Below, one piece after another: positions 1 to 8,570 of a DNA stretch of 64,000 bases. The DNA is taken from NCBI RefSeq assembly GCF_900105355.1, contig NZ_FNSC01000001.1:62001-126000 (forward strand), in the 5' to 3' direction. How positions within the stretch are numbered: the first letter of the stretch is position 1; each line of letters begins with the position of its first letter. The notes beneath the pieces were generated by a model that did not search any database, was not told the DNA's origin, and was given only the letters and a program-made list of their open reading frames with translations. This DNA comes from Pseudomonas anguilliseptica (GTDB lineage: Bacteria > Pseudomonadota > Gammaproteobacteria > Pseudomonadales > Pseudomonadaceae). The translations under genes and the position numbers were made by a program.

Positions 1-274
1 GCGGGCCGACTCTGCTGCGAAACCAGGCGGGCTTGAGCTCGGGATACCCACTGATGGAGTACTCGATGCTCTGCGCGCAATGGTTGAACACTTCGGCCGG
101 GCTCCAGCCTTTAAGGCTCAACAGCGGTTGATCGACCAAGCCGGCCAGCACCTGCTGCGCGCCCTCCAGGCTCAAGGCAGCGGGAGCCTCGCCGCTGGGC
201 AATGCCCAGAAACCGGCACCCAGAGCCACCACACCACCGAGGGCGGCACCTTTCAGGACTGTGCGTCGTTGCAT
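1..274 (-). CDS. DUF1569-like Tat-exported protein, 3' part cut by window edge
   Basis: The reverse strand reads a start at 274 followed by MQRRTVLKGAALGGVVALG, a twin-arginine (RR) signal with a hydrophobic core, then a stretch containing PLLSLKGWSPAEVFNHCAQS and ending in the window edge. The 'W-ev-.HCaqSiE.S..GyP..K' pattern resembles the DUF1569 family. The start overlaps the stop of the upstream hydrolase by about 22 bases, so the two genes are probably co-transcribed. Only about 91 residues are visible. Function unknown; family assignment is by recognition only. Confidence 0.7.
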   Translation of the reverse strand, partial: MQRRTVLKGAALGGVVALGAGFWALPSGEAPAALSLEGAQQVLAGLVDQPLLSLKGWSPAEVFNHCAQSIEYSISGYPELKPAWFRSRVGP

Positions 275-1158
275 CGTTTGGCCTCCAGCCGTTGACGAAA
301 TTGCAGGTAATGCGTCAGCACCTGATCCGGTGCCTCGGTCTGCGGATAATGGCCAATGCCCTCCAGCAGCACAGTGTCTGGCTTGGCAATCAGCTCACGG
401 TAACGCGCCACCATATGCGCCCCGGAAATTGGGTCGACTGCACCGTCGATCACTCGCATCGGCACCGCCGTAGCCTGCATCGCCGCCACCCAACGGTCAC
501 GGTTGACCCGGCGCTCGGGCATATAGCGGATCAAGCGATGCATCACCGCCGGACCGTTATTCGCGGCAATCAGGCTCCAGAAGTCATCCAGCTCACCGGC
601 GCTCGGTTGAGTGTGCGGGCCAAACACCTTGGCAAAACTCTGCGCCAGCTTCTGCCGGCTGAACAACCGGCCAACCAGCGGGCCGATGGGGCTGAGCAGC
701 AGCTTCTGCACCAATACCGGATGGTGCGTTTCCGGAAACAGCCCGCCATTGAGAAACACGCAACTGGCGAGCTGCACGCGTCCGTCCTGATGCCGCGCCA
801 GCAGCTCTTGCGCCACGCTGTCGCCATAGTCATGGGCCAGTACATGCAGCGGTTTATCCACGCCCAGGTGCGCCAGCAGCGCCTGTTGCAGATCGGCCTG
901 CTCCAGCAGGCTGTAGGCATGCCCACGCGGTTTGGCCGAGTCGCCAAAGCCGAGCATGTCACAGGCTATCACCTGATAGCGCTCCGCCAGCGCGGCCCAC
1001 AGGTAGTGCCAATCCCAACTGGCGGTGGGAAAACCATGAATCAGCAACAGCGGCTCGCCCTGCCCGGCCGTCCAGTAGCGGATGGCATGGCCGTTAAAGC
1101 TGAAGGTCTGCCCCGCGCTGCGCCAATCCGCCAGGGCAACCCCTGGCAGCGCCGTCAT
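253..1158 (-). CDS. alpha/beta hydrolase (haloalkane dehalogenase/epoxide hydrolase-like)
   Basis: A 301-residue alpha/beta hydrolase. It has the oxyanion-hole motif LLIHGFPTASWDW near residue 40. The nucleophile elbow reads AHDYGDS, with Asp at the nucleophile position as in dehalogenases and epoxide hydrolases rather than Ser. A late catalytic-type His lies in EGIGHYPQTEAP. The start at 1158 (MTALPGV) is preferred over a longer in-frame start because ATG overlaps the stop of the upstream aldolase gene as ATGA, a translational-coupling arrangement. The 3' end overlaps the DUF1569-like gene. Substrate cannot be told from sequence. Confidence 0.85.
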   Translation of the reverse strand: MTALPGVALADWRSAGQTFSFNGHAIRYWTAGQGEPLLLIHGFPTASWDWHYLWAALAERYQVIACDMLGFGDSAKPRGHAYSLLEQADLQQALLAHLGVDKPLHVLAHDYGDSVAQELLARHQDGRVQLASCVFLNGGLFPETHHPVLVQKLLLSPIGPLVGRLFSRQKLAQSFAKVFGPHTQPSAGELDDFWSLIAANNGPAVMHRLIRYMPERRVNRDRWVAAMQATAVPMRVIDGAVDPISGAHMVARYRELIAKPDTVLLEGIGHYPQTEAPDQVLTHYLQFRQRLEAKRCNDAQS

Positions 1159-1937
1159 GCTGCGTAACCTGGCATCTGTTGATCCAGTTTGCGCAGCAGT
1201 GCCGGCCACGGCAGTGCGCCGCCCATGCCCTGCGGGCTTTTCATCACGCCGGCGATCATCGCCCGGGCGCCATCAAGAATCTGTTGCGGGATATGGATCA
1301 GCTCTGCCCCGCCGCTCTGCGCCATCACCTGAATCTCGCAGGCGCGCTGCAGGGTGAACATGCCGAGGAAGGCATCGGCGATGCTGCCGAAGGCGGTGAG
1401 CAGGCCGTGGTTAGGCAGGATCATGAAATTCTTGTCGCCCAGATCCGCCTGCAGGCGCGACTTCTCGTCATGGTTCAGCGCCACGCCTTCATAGCCGTGG
1501 TAGGCCAGGCTGGCGAGAACGAACAGCGACTGCTGCGACAGCGGCAACAAACCCTGCTTCTGCGCCGATACAGCGATCCCCGCTGGGGTGTGGATATGCA
1601 ACACGCAACCAACGTCGTGACGCACTTCGTGCACGGCACTGTGGATGGTGTAGCCGGCCGGGTTGATATCGAACGGGCTGTCCATCAGCTTTTTACCGGA
1701 GAGGTCGATCTTCACCAGGCTGGAGGCGGTGATCTCATGGAACATCAGGCCATAGGGGTTGATCAGGAAATCTTCAGTGCCGGGAATCTTCGCCGAGATA
1801 TGGGTGAAGATCAGATCATCCCAGCCATACAGGGCAATCAGTCGGTAGCAGGCGGCCAGGTCCACCCGCGTCTGCCATTCGGCAGCGGAAACCTGATCCT
1901 TGAGGCTGACAACAGGCAGTGCGTGGGCAACGGTCAT
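1155..1937 (-). CDS. class II aldolase/adducin family protein
   Basis: A 260-residue class II aldolase/adducin domain protein. The metal-site histidine cluster is visible as CVLHIHTPAG around residue 115 and a further His in FMILPNHGLLT around 175. Such proteins cleave or dehydrate phosphorylated sugars, but many family members have no assigned substrate. It is the first gene of a reverse-strand group with the coupled hydrolase and the DUF1569-like gene. Start at 1937 gives MTVAHALPVVSLKD with a GGAGTCC-like ribosome site just upstream. Confidence 0.85.
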   Translation of the reverse strand: MTVAHALPVVSLKDQVSAAEWQTRVDLAACYRLIALYGWDDLIFTHISAKIPGTEDFLINPYGLMFHEITASSLVKIDLSGKKLMDSPFDINPAGYTIHSAVHEVRHDVGCVLHIHTPAGIAVSAQKQGLLPLSQQSLFVLASLAYHGYEGVALNHDEKSRLQADLGDKNFMILPNHGLLTAFGSIADAFLGMFTLQRACEIQVMAQSGGAELIHIPQQILDGARAMIAGVMKSPQGMGGALPWPALLRKLDQQMPGYAA

Positions 1938-2036
1938 GGTGGACTCCTCGGCTTTTGTTATTAAAGTGCCCAGGAGTCTAGCGAGGGATGCCGCAAAGGT
2001 GAGTCGCTCTGGCGGCCAGCGTGGTGGCCTTGCAGG

Positions 2037-2504
2037 TCAAACCAGCTCGGGATGCAGCTGCGCCAGCAGGGGCCAGTCGCGCTGGGCCTCAAGTTCATCA
2101 CTGAGCAGCGGGAAGCCGGCAAAGTCGAAACCCGGCGTAACCGTGCAACCCACCAGGGTAAACGCCCCGGTGCTGCGTGCCGCCTGCCAGGCATGCGCCG
2201 GCGCCAGGCGCTGCGGTAGCTGCCCAATCGCCACCGGCCCCAGGCGCGCGCAACGCACCGCATCGGGCTGCTCGGCGATCAGCAGCTCCAGCGGCGCGCC
2301 CTCATAGAAGTGCCAAAGCTCGTCGGCATCCACCCGGTGCCAGCGGCTGACCGCGCCAGCTGGGAGCAGAAAGATAATCGCCGTACCGCACAGGCGGCCG
2401 CCGTCCAGCTGCGCTGACGACTCATACAGACGACGGTAATAACCACCTTCCGGATGCGTCTGCAGTTGCAGCGCCGTGATCAGCTCCTGCGCGCGCGGGT
2501 GCAT
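2037..2504 (-). CDS. cupin domain protein (DUF985 / cupin_5)
   Basis: A 155-residue cupin of the DUF985 type, recognised by HPEGGYYRRLYES near the start, then SRWHRVDADELWHFYEGAP (the two-His cupin motif) and GCTVTPGFDFAGFPLL near the end. The fold is a single-domain beta-barrel; enzymatic role is not established for the family. Its ATG overlaps the stop codon of the upstream flavodoxin gene (ATGA at 2501-2506), so the pair is translationally coupled. Confidence 0.85.
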   Translation of the reverse strand: MHPRAQELITALQLQTHPEGGYYRRLYESSAQLDGGRLCGTAIIFLLPAGAVSRWHRVDADELWHFYEGAPLELLIAEQPDAVRCARLGPVAIGQLPQRLAPAHAWQAARSTGAFTLVGCTVTPGFDFAGFPLLSDELEAQRDWPLLAQLHPELV

Positions 2505-2956
2505 CAGCCTTGCAACGCCACGATAAAGTCCGCCAGCCAGGGCTCGGCGTCGGTTTCCGGGGTCACGCTTTCGCTGCTGTCCAGGCGCAGCATCGGCTGC
2601 ACTTCACGAATGCCCAGCTCGGCATACAGCTCGCGCACCAGCTCGCCGCCGCCGCAGAAGGTATCGCCGTAGCTGGAGTCGCCGAGGGCAATCACCCCAC
2701 CCGGCAAGCCGTTCCAGGCCGGCAGATGATCACGGATGGCGTAGTACAGTGGCTGCAGGTTATCCGGCAATTCGCCCATGCCGGTGGTCGAGGTCACCGC
2801 CAGAAAGGCTTCGGGCGCAAAGGCCTGAATATCTGCCAGGCTGGCGCGCGGGTTGTGCCAGGCCTCATGGCCGGCGGCCTTGAGCAGACGCTCGGCGTGG
2901 CGGGCAACTTCCTCGGCGGTGCCGTACACCGAGCCGGAAAGAATGGCGATTTTCAT
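2504..2956 (-). CDS. flavodoxin (MioC-like short-chain flavodoxin)
   Basis: A 150-residue flavodoxin. The FMN phosphate loop is SGSVYGTAEEVA at residues 7-18, and the isoalloxazine-contacting loops TSTTGMGELPDN and GDSSYGDTFCGGG follow. The start is placed at MKIAILSGS (2956) because the ordinary flavodoxin N-terminus begins there; the upstream in-frame extension is unlike the family. First gene of a two-gene unit with the DUF985 cupin. It diverges from the LOV gene at 3069, leaving a 112-bp shared promoter region. Confidence 0.88.
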   Translation of the reverse strand: MKIAILSGSVYGTAEEVARHAERLLKAAGHEAWHNPRASLADIQAFAPEAFLAVTSTTGMGELPDNLQPLYYAIRDHLPAWNGLPGGVIALGDSSYGDTFCGGGELVRELYAELGIREVQPMLRLDSSESVTPETDAEPWLADFIVALQG

Positions 2957-3068
2957 GCAGAACTCCGAAACAGTCAGAACCAAATCGATAAGCCCGGCAT
3001 TATGCCGCAAGTAGACAGCCCGCCCGGATGTTTTAGAATGCAGCCGACATAGCCTGGGAAATCGCCTC

Positions 3069-3530
3069 ATGATCAACGCCAAACTGCTGCAACTGGTGAT
3101 CAACGCCTCCAACGACGGCATCGTGGTGGCCGAACAGGAAGGCGACGACAACATCCTGATCTATGCCAATCCCGCCTTCGAAAAGCTCACCGGCTACACC
3201 AGTGAAGACATCCTCTATCAGGATTGCCGCTTCCTCCAGGCCGACGACCGCGACCAGCCGGGCCTGGCCGCCATCCGCGAAGCGGTGAAGAACCATCGCC
3301 CGTGCCGGCAGATCATCCGCAACTACCGCAAGGACGGCAGCCCGTTCTGGAACGAGCTGTCGATCACCCCGGTGGTCAATGACGCCGACCAGCTGACCTA
3401 CTACATCGGCATCCAGAAGAACGTCACCGAGCAAGTCGAAGCGCAGGAGCGGGTCAAGCAACTGGAAGCCGAACTGGCCACCCTCAAGGCTGAACTCGCA
3501 CGCTTGCAGGCGACGACCGGCAGTAACTAA
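3069..3530 (+). CDS. short LOV-domain blue-light photoreceptor
   Basis: A 153-residue protein consisting of one PAS/LOV domain and a C-terminal coiled-coil helix (VEAQERVKQLEAELATLKAE). It carries the photoactive motif as YQDCRFLQADDRDQPG; the Cys in DCRFLQ is the residue that forms the flavin adduct in LOV domains. NYRKDGSPFWNELSITPV and YFIGIQKN-type (YYIGIQKNVTEQ) stretches are also present. It closely matches the 'short LOV' proteins of Pseudomonas such as PpSB1-LOV of P. putida, which lack an effector domain. It lies 4 kb from a LitR-type MerR regulator, its likely partner. Confidence 0.92.
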   Translation: MINAKLLQLVINASNDGIVVAEQEGDDNILIYANPAFEKLTGYTSEDILYQDCRFLQADDRDQPGLAAIREAVKNHRPCRQIIRNYRKDGSPFWNELSITPVVNDADQLTYYIGIQKNVTEQVEAQERVKQLEAELATLKAELARLQATTGSN

Positions 3531-3997
3531 TCCTCAAAGCAGCGGTCACAACAGCTCCAGAGCCCGATGTAGACCGCTTCCATGCAAGAACAGGCACTTC
3601 TGACCCAGGCAGAACTGGCGTTTATCCGCCAGCTGCATCAGCCCGGCCCAACCGAACAGCGCAGCCAACCGCACCTGTCGATGGACATTGCCAAGCAGCT
3701 CAGCGAACTGCTCTCGCACTACACCGCCAATGAGCCGCTGAGCCTGCACGCGCATATCGCCAATCAGCACCTGACCTTCGACCTGCACCTCAGCCAGGAT
3801 GAGCAGAACACGCCCTATTTGCAGCTCAGCGCCCCGCAGATTTTCGATGAAGGCGAGATCAACCGCGCCTGGCGCTCGCCCCTGCCTGAGCCGTTACCGC
3901 TGCACACGCCAAGTGCGCAGCCGAGCGATCTGTGGATTCATCAGCTGTCGATGAATGGTGCGTTGATCGAACATCGGGCACGGCGCAAAGCCCCCAA

Positions 3998-5189
3998 GGA
4001 TGGTCTGAAAAAGACTTCCTGATTTTGGCAAAATATCCGCACTCCACCCGCCGAGTTTTCCGATGAAGCAGATGACCTTCGCCGACGCCGAGTATGCCGG
4101 CAAGCGCAAGCAGACCCGCAAAGAATTGTTCCTGATCGAGATGGATCGGGTAGTGCCATGGAAAGGGTTGATCGCTTTGATCGAGCCGCATTATCCAAAG
4201 GGTGAAGGCGGCCGACCGTCCTATCCGCTGATGGCGATGCTGCGAGTGCATCTGATGCAAAACTGGTTCGGTTACAGCGATCCGGCGATGGAAGAGGCGC
4301 TGTACGAGACCACCATCCTACGCCAGTTTGCCGGGCTGACTCTGGAGCGCATTCCTGACGAAACCACCATCCTCAACTTCCGCCGCTTGCTGGAAAAACA
4401 CGAACTGGCTGCCGGCATCCTGGCCGTGATCAATGGCTACCTGGGTGACCGTGGTTTGTCGCTGCGCCAAGGCACCATCGTCGATGCCACGCTGATCAAC
4501 GCGCCGAGTTCAACCAAGAACAAGAACGGTAAGCGTGACCCTGAGATGCACTCAACCAAGAAAGGCAATCAGTATTACTTCGGCATGAAGGCGCACATCG
4601 GGGTGGATGACGAGTCTGGCTTGGTGCACAGCGTGGTGGGTACTGCCGCCAACGTGGCGGATGTCACCCAGGTCGATAAGCTGCTGCACGGCGAGGAAAA
4701 CATGGTGGGGGCCGATGCCGGATATACCGGTGTCGAGAAGCGCCCCGAGCATGAGGGCCGTCAAGTGATCTGGCAGGTTGCAGCACGGCGTAGCACTTAC
4801 AAGAAACTCGGTAAGCGCAGCGCGCTGTACAAAGCCAAGCGCAAAATCGAGAAGGCCAAGGCCCAAGTGCGAGCCAAGGTCGAGCATCCGTTTCGGGTGA
4901 TCAAGCGTCAGTTCGGTTATGTGAAGACGCGCTTCCGTGGCCTGGTCAAAAACACGGCGCAACTGGTGACTTTATTCGCGCTGTCAAATCTGTGGATGGC
5001 GCGCCGACATTTACTGACGAATGCAGGAGAGGTGCGCCCGTAATGCTGGAAATGGCTGCCGCGAGGTGCTCGCGGCGGCTAAAAACACAGAAATGAGCCG
5101 GTAATCTGATCGTTTTTGATCGATTTATCACTTTCGAAATCAGCAGAGGCTGACGTCAGCCAGAAATGCATGGCTACTTCAGAGGATCC
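3998..5189 (+). mobile_element. IS5-family insertion sequence, copy 1 (1192 bp)
   Basis: Ends were set by comparing the copies: left end GGATGGTCTGAAAAAG, right end CTACTTCAGAGGATCC, imperfect inverted repeats. The flanks carry a 4-bp direct repeat CCAA (3994-3997 and 5190-5193). Four-base target duplications resembling YTAR are typical of the IS5 group. The element holds one transposase gene and a roughly 150-bp 3' non-coding tail containing a short G/C hairpin. It splits a PilZ-like gene. Confidence 0.95.
4063..5043 (+). CDS. IS5-family transposase, copy 1
   Basis: A 326-residue DDE transposase. The catalytic triad can be placed at D141 (TIVDATLINAP), D218 (GADAGYTGVEKR) and E274 (VEHPFRVIKRQFGY), and the N-terminal dimer/DNA-binding part contains MQNWFGYSDPAMEEALYE. 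This is the full length for the IS5 group and no lesion is visible, so it is probably active. Copies 3 and 4 encode the same protein and copy 2 differs by one residue. Confidence 0.95.
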   Translation: MKQMTFADAEYAGKRKQTRKELFLIEMDRVVPWKGLIALIEPHYPKGEGGRPSYPLMAMLRVHLMQNWFGYSDPAMEEALYETTILRQFAGLTLERIPDETTILNFRRLLEKHELAAGILAVINGYLGDRGLSLRQGTIVDATLINAPSSTKNKNGKRDPEMHSTKKGNQYYFGMKAHIGVDDESGLVHSVVGTAANVADVTQVDKLLHGEENMVGADAGYTGVEKRPEHEGRQVIWQVAARRSTYKKLGKRSALYKAKRKIEKAKAQVRAKVEHPFRVIKRQFGYVKTRFRGLVKNTAQLVTLFALSNLWMARRHLLTNAGEVRP

Positions 5190-5421
5190 CCAAGCGCTTT
5201 CATCTGGTATTGCCAGTAGACGAGCACACGCCGATTGCCTTGACCGGGGTTTTCGTCCGTAAAACCGAAGGCGGCCTGCTGGCCTACCAGCTGCACACCC
5301 TCGACCGGCGTAGCGACGAGCAGTAGCGCCAGTTCATCTACCAGCAACACCTGCAGCAGGAACAACGACTGCATGCTGGACGCCGCTAAGGCCAGCGACA
5401 GACGCCTAGTAAATCCCGGTC

Positions 5422-5449
5422 AAAAAAAGACCCGCATTCAGGCGGGCCT
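5422..5449 (-). terminator. rho-independent terminator of the acyl-CoA dehydrogenase gene
   Basis: On the reverse strand a CCCGC/GCGGG stem with a CTGAAT-like loop is followed by TCTTTTTTT. It sits about 90 bp downstream of the reverse-strand dehydrogenase reading frame. Confidence 0.8.
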
Positions 5450-5538
5450 AAAGTGCAGGCAAAACGCCTGCAGCAGGGATAAAAAATCCGATAACCGAAA
5501 ATGGGCGAAACTTGTGGCTATCGGATTGCGCAGTCGTT

Positions 5539-7317
5539 TTAGGCAGCAAATTCCTCATCACTGAAAGCCATCAGGGTGGCTTTGCCGGCCTTGACCTCAG
5601 CCAGCAGGCTGTCGGTTTCAGTCAGAATGCGCGCCATAAAGAAGTCGGCAGACTTCAGCTTGGCGCCGTAGAACAGGGTTTCCGTGCTGCCGGCCGCCAA
5701 CTTGGCCTTGGCTACCGCAGCCATGCGCGCCCACATCCAGGCCAGACTGGCCAGGGCAAACAGGCGCAGATACGGCGTTGCAGCCGCACCGGCCTGCTCG
5801 GGGTCTTTCATCCCCTCGCTAGCGATCCACAGCGTGGCCTGCTGCAACTGCTTGAGCGCAGCAGCTACTGCAGCCACATGCTCAGCCTCGGCGCTGGCCT
5901 TGAGCCAATCTTCAATCAGGGCAAAGTAACTACGCACTGCACGTCCGCCACCCAGACCCAGCTTGCGGCCGACTAGGTCAAGCGCCTGAATACCATTAGT
6001 GCCTTCGTAGATACGGGTAATCCGTGAATCACGTACCAGCTGCTCAATGCCCCAGTCTTCGGTGAAGCCGGAACCGCCGAGCACCTGCAAACCTTCATTG
6101 GCGCAGTTGAAGCCTTAGTCAGTGAGGAACGACTTCACCACTGGCGTCAGCAACTGCACCAGATCATCCGCTTGCTCGCGTACCGCAGGGTCTTCGTGAT
6201 CATGGGCAACGTCCTCATGCAGACCGGTGAAATAGGCCAGCGCGCGGCAACCTTCGATCATCACCTTCTGCCGTAGCAACATGCGCCGTACATCCGGGTG
6301 CACGATGATCGGATCAGCCGGCTTGTCCGCCGCTTTCGGGCCGGACAGCGAGCGGCTTTGCAGCCGCTCTTTGGCGAATCCCAGGCTGACCTGATAAGCG
6401 CTTTCGGCAATACCGAGGCCCTGCATGCCAACCATCAGGCGCGCCGAGTTCATCATGGTGAACATGCACTTGAGGCCTTTGTTCGGCTCACCAATCAGCC
6501 AGCCCTGGGCGCCTTCGAAATTCATCACACAGGTGGCCGACCCCTTGATGCCCATCTTGTGCTCCAGGCCGCCGCAGAACGCAGGGTTACGACTGCCGCC
6601 TGCAAGGAACTTGGGCACCAGGAACAGCGAAATACCTTTTACGCTGTCCGGTGCATCGGGCAGCTTGGCCAGTACCAGATGCAGGATGTTGTCAGCCAGG
6701 TCATGCTCACCACCGGTAATCCAGATTTTGGTACCGCTGATGGCATAACTACCGTCAGCCTGCGCTACGGCACGGGTGCGGATCAGGCCCAGGTCGGTGC
6801 CACACTGCGGCTCGGTCAGGCACATGGTGCCTGTCCATTCACCACCGATCAGTTTCGGCAGATAGCGCTCTTGCAACTCACGAGCACCGTGAGCGGTCAA
6901 CGCGTTGATCGCGCCGTGGGTCAGCCCCGGATACATGCCCAGCGACAGGTTCGCCGAGCAAACCATCTCCTCAACCATCATGTTCAGCACATGAGGCAAG
7001 CCCTGACCGCCGAACTCAGGCGAGCACGCCAGTGCGGTCCAGCCGCCTTCGGCGAATTGCTGATAGGCAGCACGAAACCCATCAGGGGTTTTTACCGACT
7101 TGCTCTGCGGGTCATACGCGCAGCCTTGCTTGTCGCCTGACCCATTCAACGGGGCTAGCACGTTTTCCGCCAGCTTGGCGGCTTCTTCCAGAATGGCGCC
7201 ACCGAGGTCGTCTCCGAACTCGCGCTGACTAGGCAGCGACTGCAGGGTGGCATAAGCGTCGAGCACCTCGTCAAAAACGAAACGCATGTCACGAAGGGGT
7301 GCGCGGTATTGGGTCAT
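5539..7317 (-). pseudogene. acyl-CoA dehydrogenase (FadE-type), interrupted by an in-frame TAA
   Basis: Two parts lie in one frame: residues 1-400 (7317-6118) and the remainder (6114-5539), separated only by a TAA codon at 6117-6115. Read through, it gives a 592-residue enzyme, the size of the large bacterial acyl-CoA dehydrogenases of beta-oxidation. Visible motifs are MCLTEPQCGTDLG (flavin/substrate site), KIWITGGEHDL, and after the stop QVLGGSGFTEDWG.EQLVRD, which holds the flavin-binding and nearby catalytic region. The residue replaced is in FLTD-stop-GFNCANEG, where relatives have Lys or a similar residue. If the stop is real the 400-residue product lacks essential C-terminal parts. The promoter region carries several TGTACA/TATACA sites. 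Confidence 0.85.
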
Positions 7318-7335
7318 ATTGCTCAGTCCTCAAGC

Positions 7336-7433
7336 TGTACAAGCGAATTAAAGCTATACACAAACAATCAATATATAGGTTTTGTATAGCCTAAACATCC
7401 AGATAGCAAGCAATTTTCTGTACAAGCTGTACA
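7336..7433. promoter_or_regulatory. cluster of TGTACA/TATACA sites upstream of the acyl-CoA dehydrogenase
   Basis: TGTACA occurs at 7336, 7419 and 7428, TATACA at 7355, and the longer TATAGGTTTTGTATA at 7374-7388. The last, read on the reverse strand, is TATACAAAACCTATA, almost the same as TGTACAAAACCTATACA in the litR/DCC intergenic region. The cluster lies between the end of litR and the start of the dehydrogenase and is a likely binding region for the LitR-type regulator (inference). Confidence 0.6.
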
Positions 7434-7468
7434 ACTAATCGGAATCAGCAACAAATTGCAGGCAGGCG

Positions 7469-7500
7469 AAAGCGCAGTTGCCATGACGGCGACTGCGCTT
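7469..7500 (-). terminator. hairpin downstream of litR-like gene
   Basis: AAGCGCAGT and ACTGCGCTT form a stem around a GCC/GGC inner pairing, ending 25 bp past the litR-like stop codon. On the reverse strand the second arm runs into only a short T tract (CTTTC), so this is a weak or partial terminator call. Confidence 0.5.
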
Positions 7501-7525
7501 ATTCAGGCGTGCTTAATAGAAGAAA

Positions 7526-8479
7526 TCAGGTATCCAGGTGACCCGCCAGAAACTGCTGCAGACGGCGCTGCATCAGGCGACCTTCGTTGCCCAGGCAGGC
7601 AATCGGCGAACCGCTGAGGCTTTCCTCGGCCAGATCGGCACCATCGCCAGCCATCACCAGCGGGCAATCCAGCGCTAGCGCCAGACGCGAGAGCACCTTG
7701 GGCAAGTCATCGCTGGGCGGCTGATTGGAGAACAGCACCAGTGCCTGGGGCTGCATTTTTTCACAGATCAGGGTCAGCTCTTCCAGTGGCTGGCCTAGCC
7801 CGAGCACGCTGACAGCGGTGTCGGCACTGCTCAGCAGCAATCCGGCAACCAGCAGTTCCAGTTCGCGGCAATGACCCGGCAAGGCCGCCAGTAGTACACG
7901 TTCCTCAACCTGGGCGCGCAGCACCTGCAGGCGCTGCAAGGTACGAGCACGCAGAAAGGTATCGAGAAACAGCCACTCGCTAGCCTGGCCGTATTCGTCC
8001 TGACGCAGCAGCAGTTCCTGCCACAGCGGCATGAGGATGTCCTGGAACACCACCGGCAGCGGGTAGCTGGAGAAAATCTGGCCGTACAGACGATCCAGGC
8101 GCAACTCGTCGAAGGCACCGATGGCGCGGCGCAGCTGGGCTTGCCACTCGCCCCACTCGCTGGCGCTGACCTCTTCATAAACCGGTGAACTGGCAGATTT
8201 GATCGAGCTGCTTTTGGCCAGAATCTTGCCAACCTTGCTCACGGCCACACCACGCTCGATCCACGCCAGAATGCTGCGCACCGACTCGATATCCACCTGC
8301 GAATACAGGCGATGACCGCTGTCAGTGCGGGTTGGCTGGATCAGCCCATAGCGCCGTTCCCAGGCCCGCAGGGTGACTGGATTGACGCCGGTCAGGCGCG
8401 CCACTTCACGAATAGGAAAGAGCTCTTCCTGCTTGAGGGCACTCGAAACGAGGGACGCAGTACCAACGTGATCGGACAT
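7526..8479 (-). CDS. MerR-family regulator, class II LitR/CarH-like (PplR-type)
   Basis: About 317 residues. The N-terminal MerR winged helix is clear: LFPIREVARLTGVNPVTLRAWERRYGLIQPTRT...HRLYSQVDIESV. The C-terminal half resembles the cobalamin-binding fold of LitR/CarH, but the B12-ligating ExxHxxG segment is degenerate (around LPGHCRELELL), as in class II LitR proteins that do not bind B12. In P. putida such regulators repress light-inducible genes and act together with a short LOV protein; here a LOV gene lies 4 kb away. ATG 8479 is chosen; an upstream in-frame GTG at 8494 is possible. Divergent from the DCC gene across a TGTACA/TATACA operator, suggesting autoregulation. Confidence 0.85.
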   Translation of the reverse strand: MSDHVGTASLVSSALKQEELFPIREVARLTGVNPVTLRAWERRYGLIQPTRTDSGHRLYSQVDIESVRSILAWIERGVAVSKVGKILAKSSSIKSASSPVYEEVSASEWGEWQAQLRRAIGAFDELRLDRLYGQIFSSYPLPVVFQDILMPLWQELLLRQDEYGQASEWLFLDTFLRARTLQRLQVLRAQVEERVLLAALPGHCRELELLVAGLLLSSADTAVSVLGLGQPLEELTLICEKMQPQALVLFSNQPPSDDLPKVLSRLALALDCPLVMAGDGADLAEESLSGSPIACLGNEGRLMQRRLQQFLAGHLDT

Positions 8480-8530
8480 GGGCGCAGGTATCACAGAAAA
8501 AATGTTGCCCGCATTGTAACTCAGCTATTT

Positions 8531-8560
8531 TTGGCATACTTTGTACAAAACCTATACAAA
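8531..8560 (+). promoter_or_regulatory. litR/DCC divergent promoter with TGTACA-N5-TATACA operator
   Basis: A -35-like TTGGCA (8531-8536), a 16-bp spacer and a -10-like TATACA (8553-8558) point to the DCC gene. TGTACAAAACCTATACA spans 8542-8558, so a bound repressor would cover the spacer and -10. The same core recurs at 7374-7388. Confidence 0.6.
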
Positions 8561-8570
8561 GAGTTAGACC

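Larger units (their letters stand above)
3582..5326 (+). pseudogene. PilZ-like domain protein disrupted by IS5-family copy 1
   Basis: The 5' part (3582-3997) reads about 138 native residues before entering the element; LWIHQLSMNGALIE resembles the PilZ D/NxSxxG region. Removing the element with one copy of its CCAA target duplication restores the frame: ...RRKAPK joins RFHLVLPVDEHTPIALTGV... and runs to a TAG at 5324. The same frame continues open beyond that TAG for 20 codons (RQFIYQQHLQQEQRLHAGRR) to a TAA at 5387, so the TAG may be a later lesion. As it stands the 5' fragment ends with element-encoded DGLKKTS. The PilZ assignment is moderate; PilZ domains bind cyclic di-GMP. Confidence 0.75.

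Noticed and set aside
202..1167. Long forward open frame over the hydrolase gene
   Set aside because: It is the antisense shadow of a well-supported alpha/beta hydrolase; no domain or ribosome site supports it.
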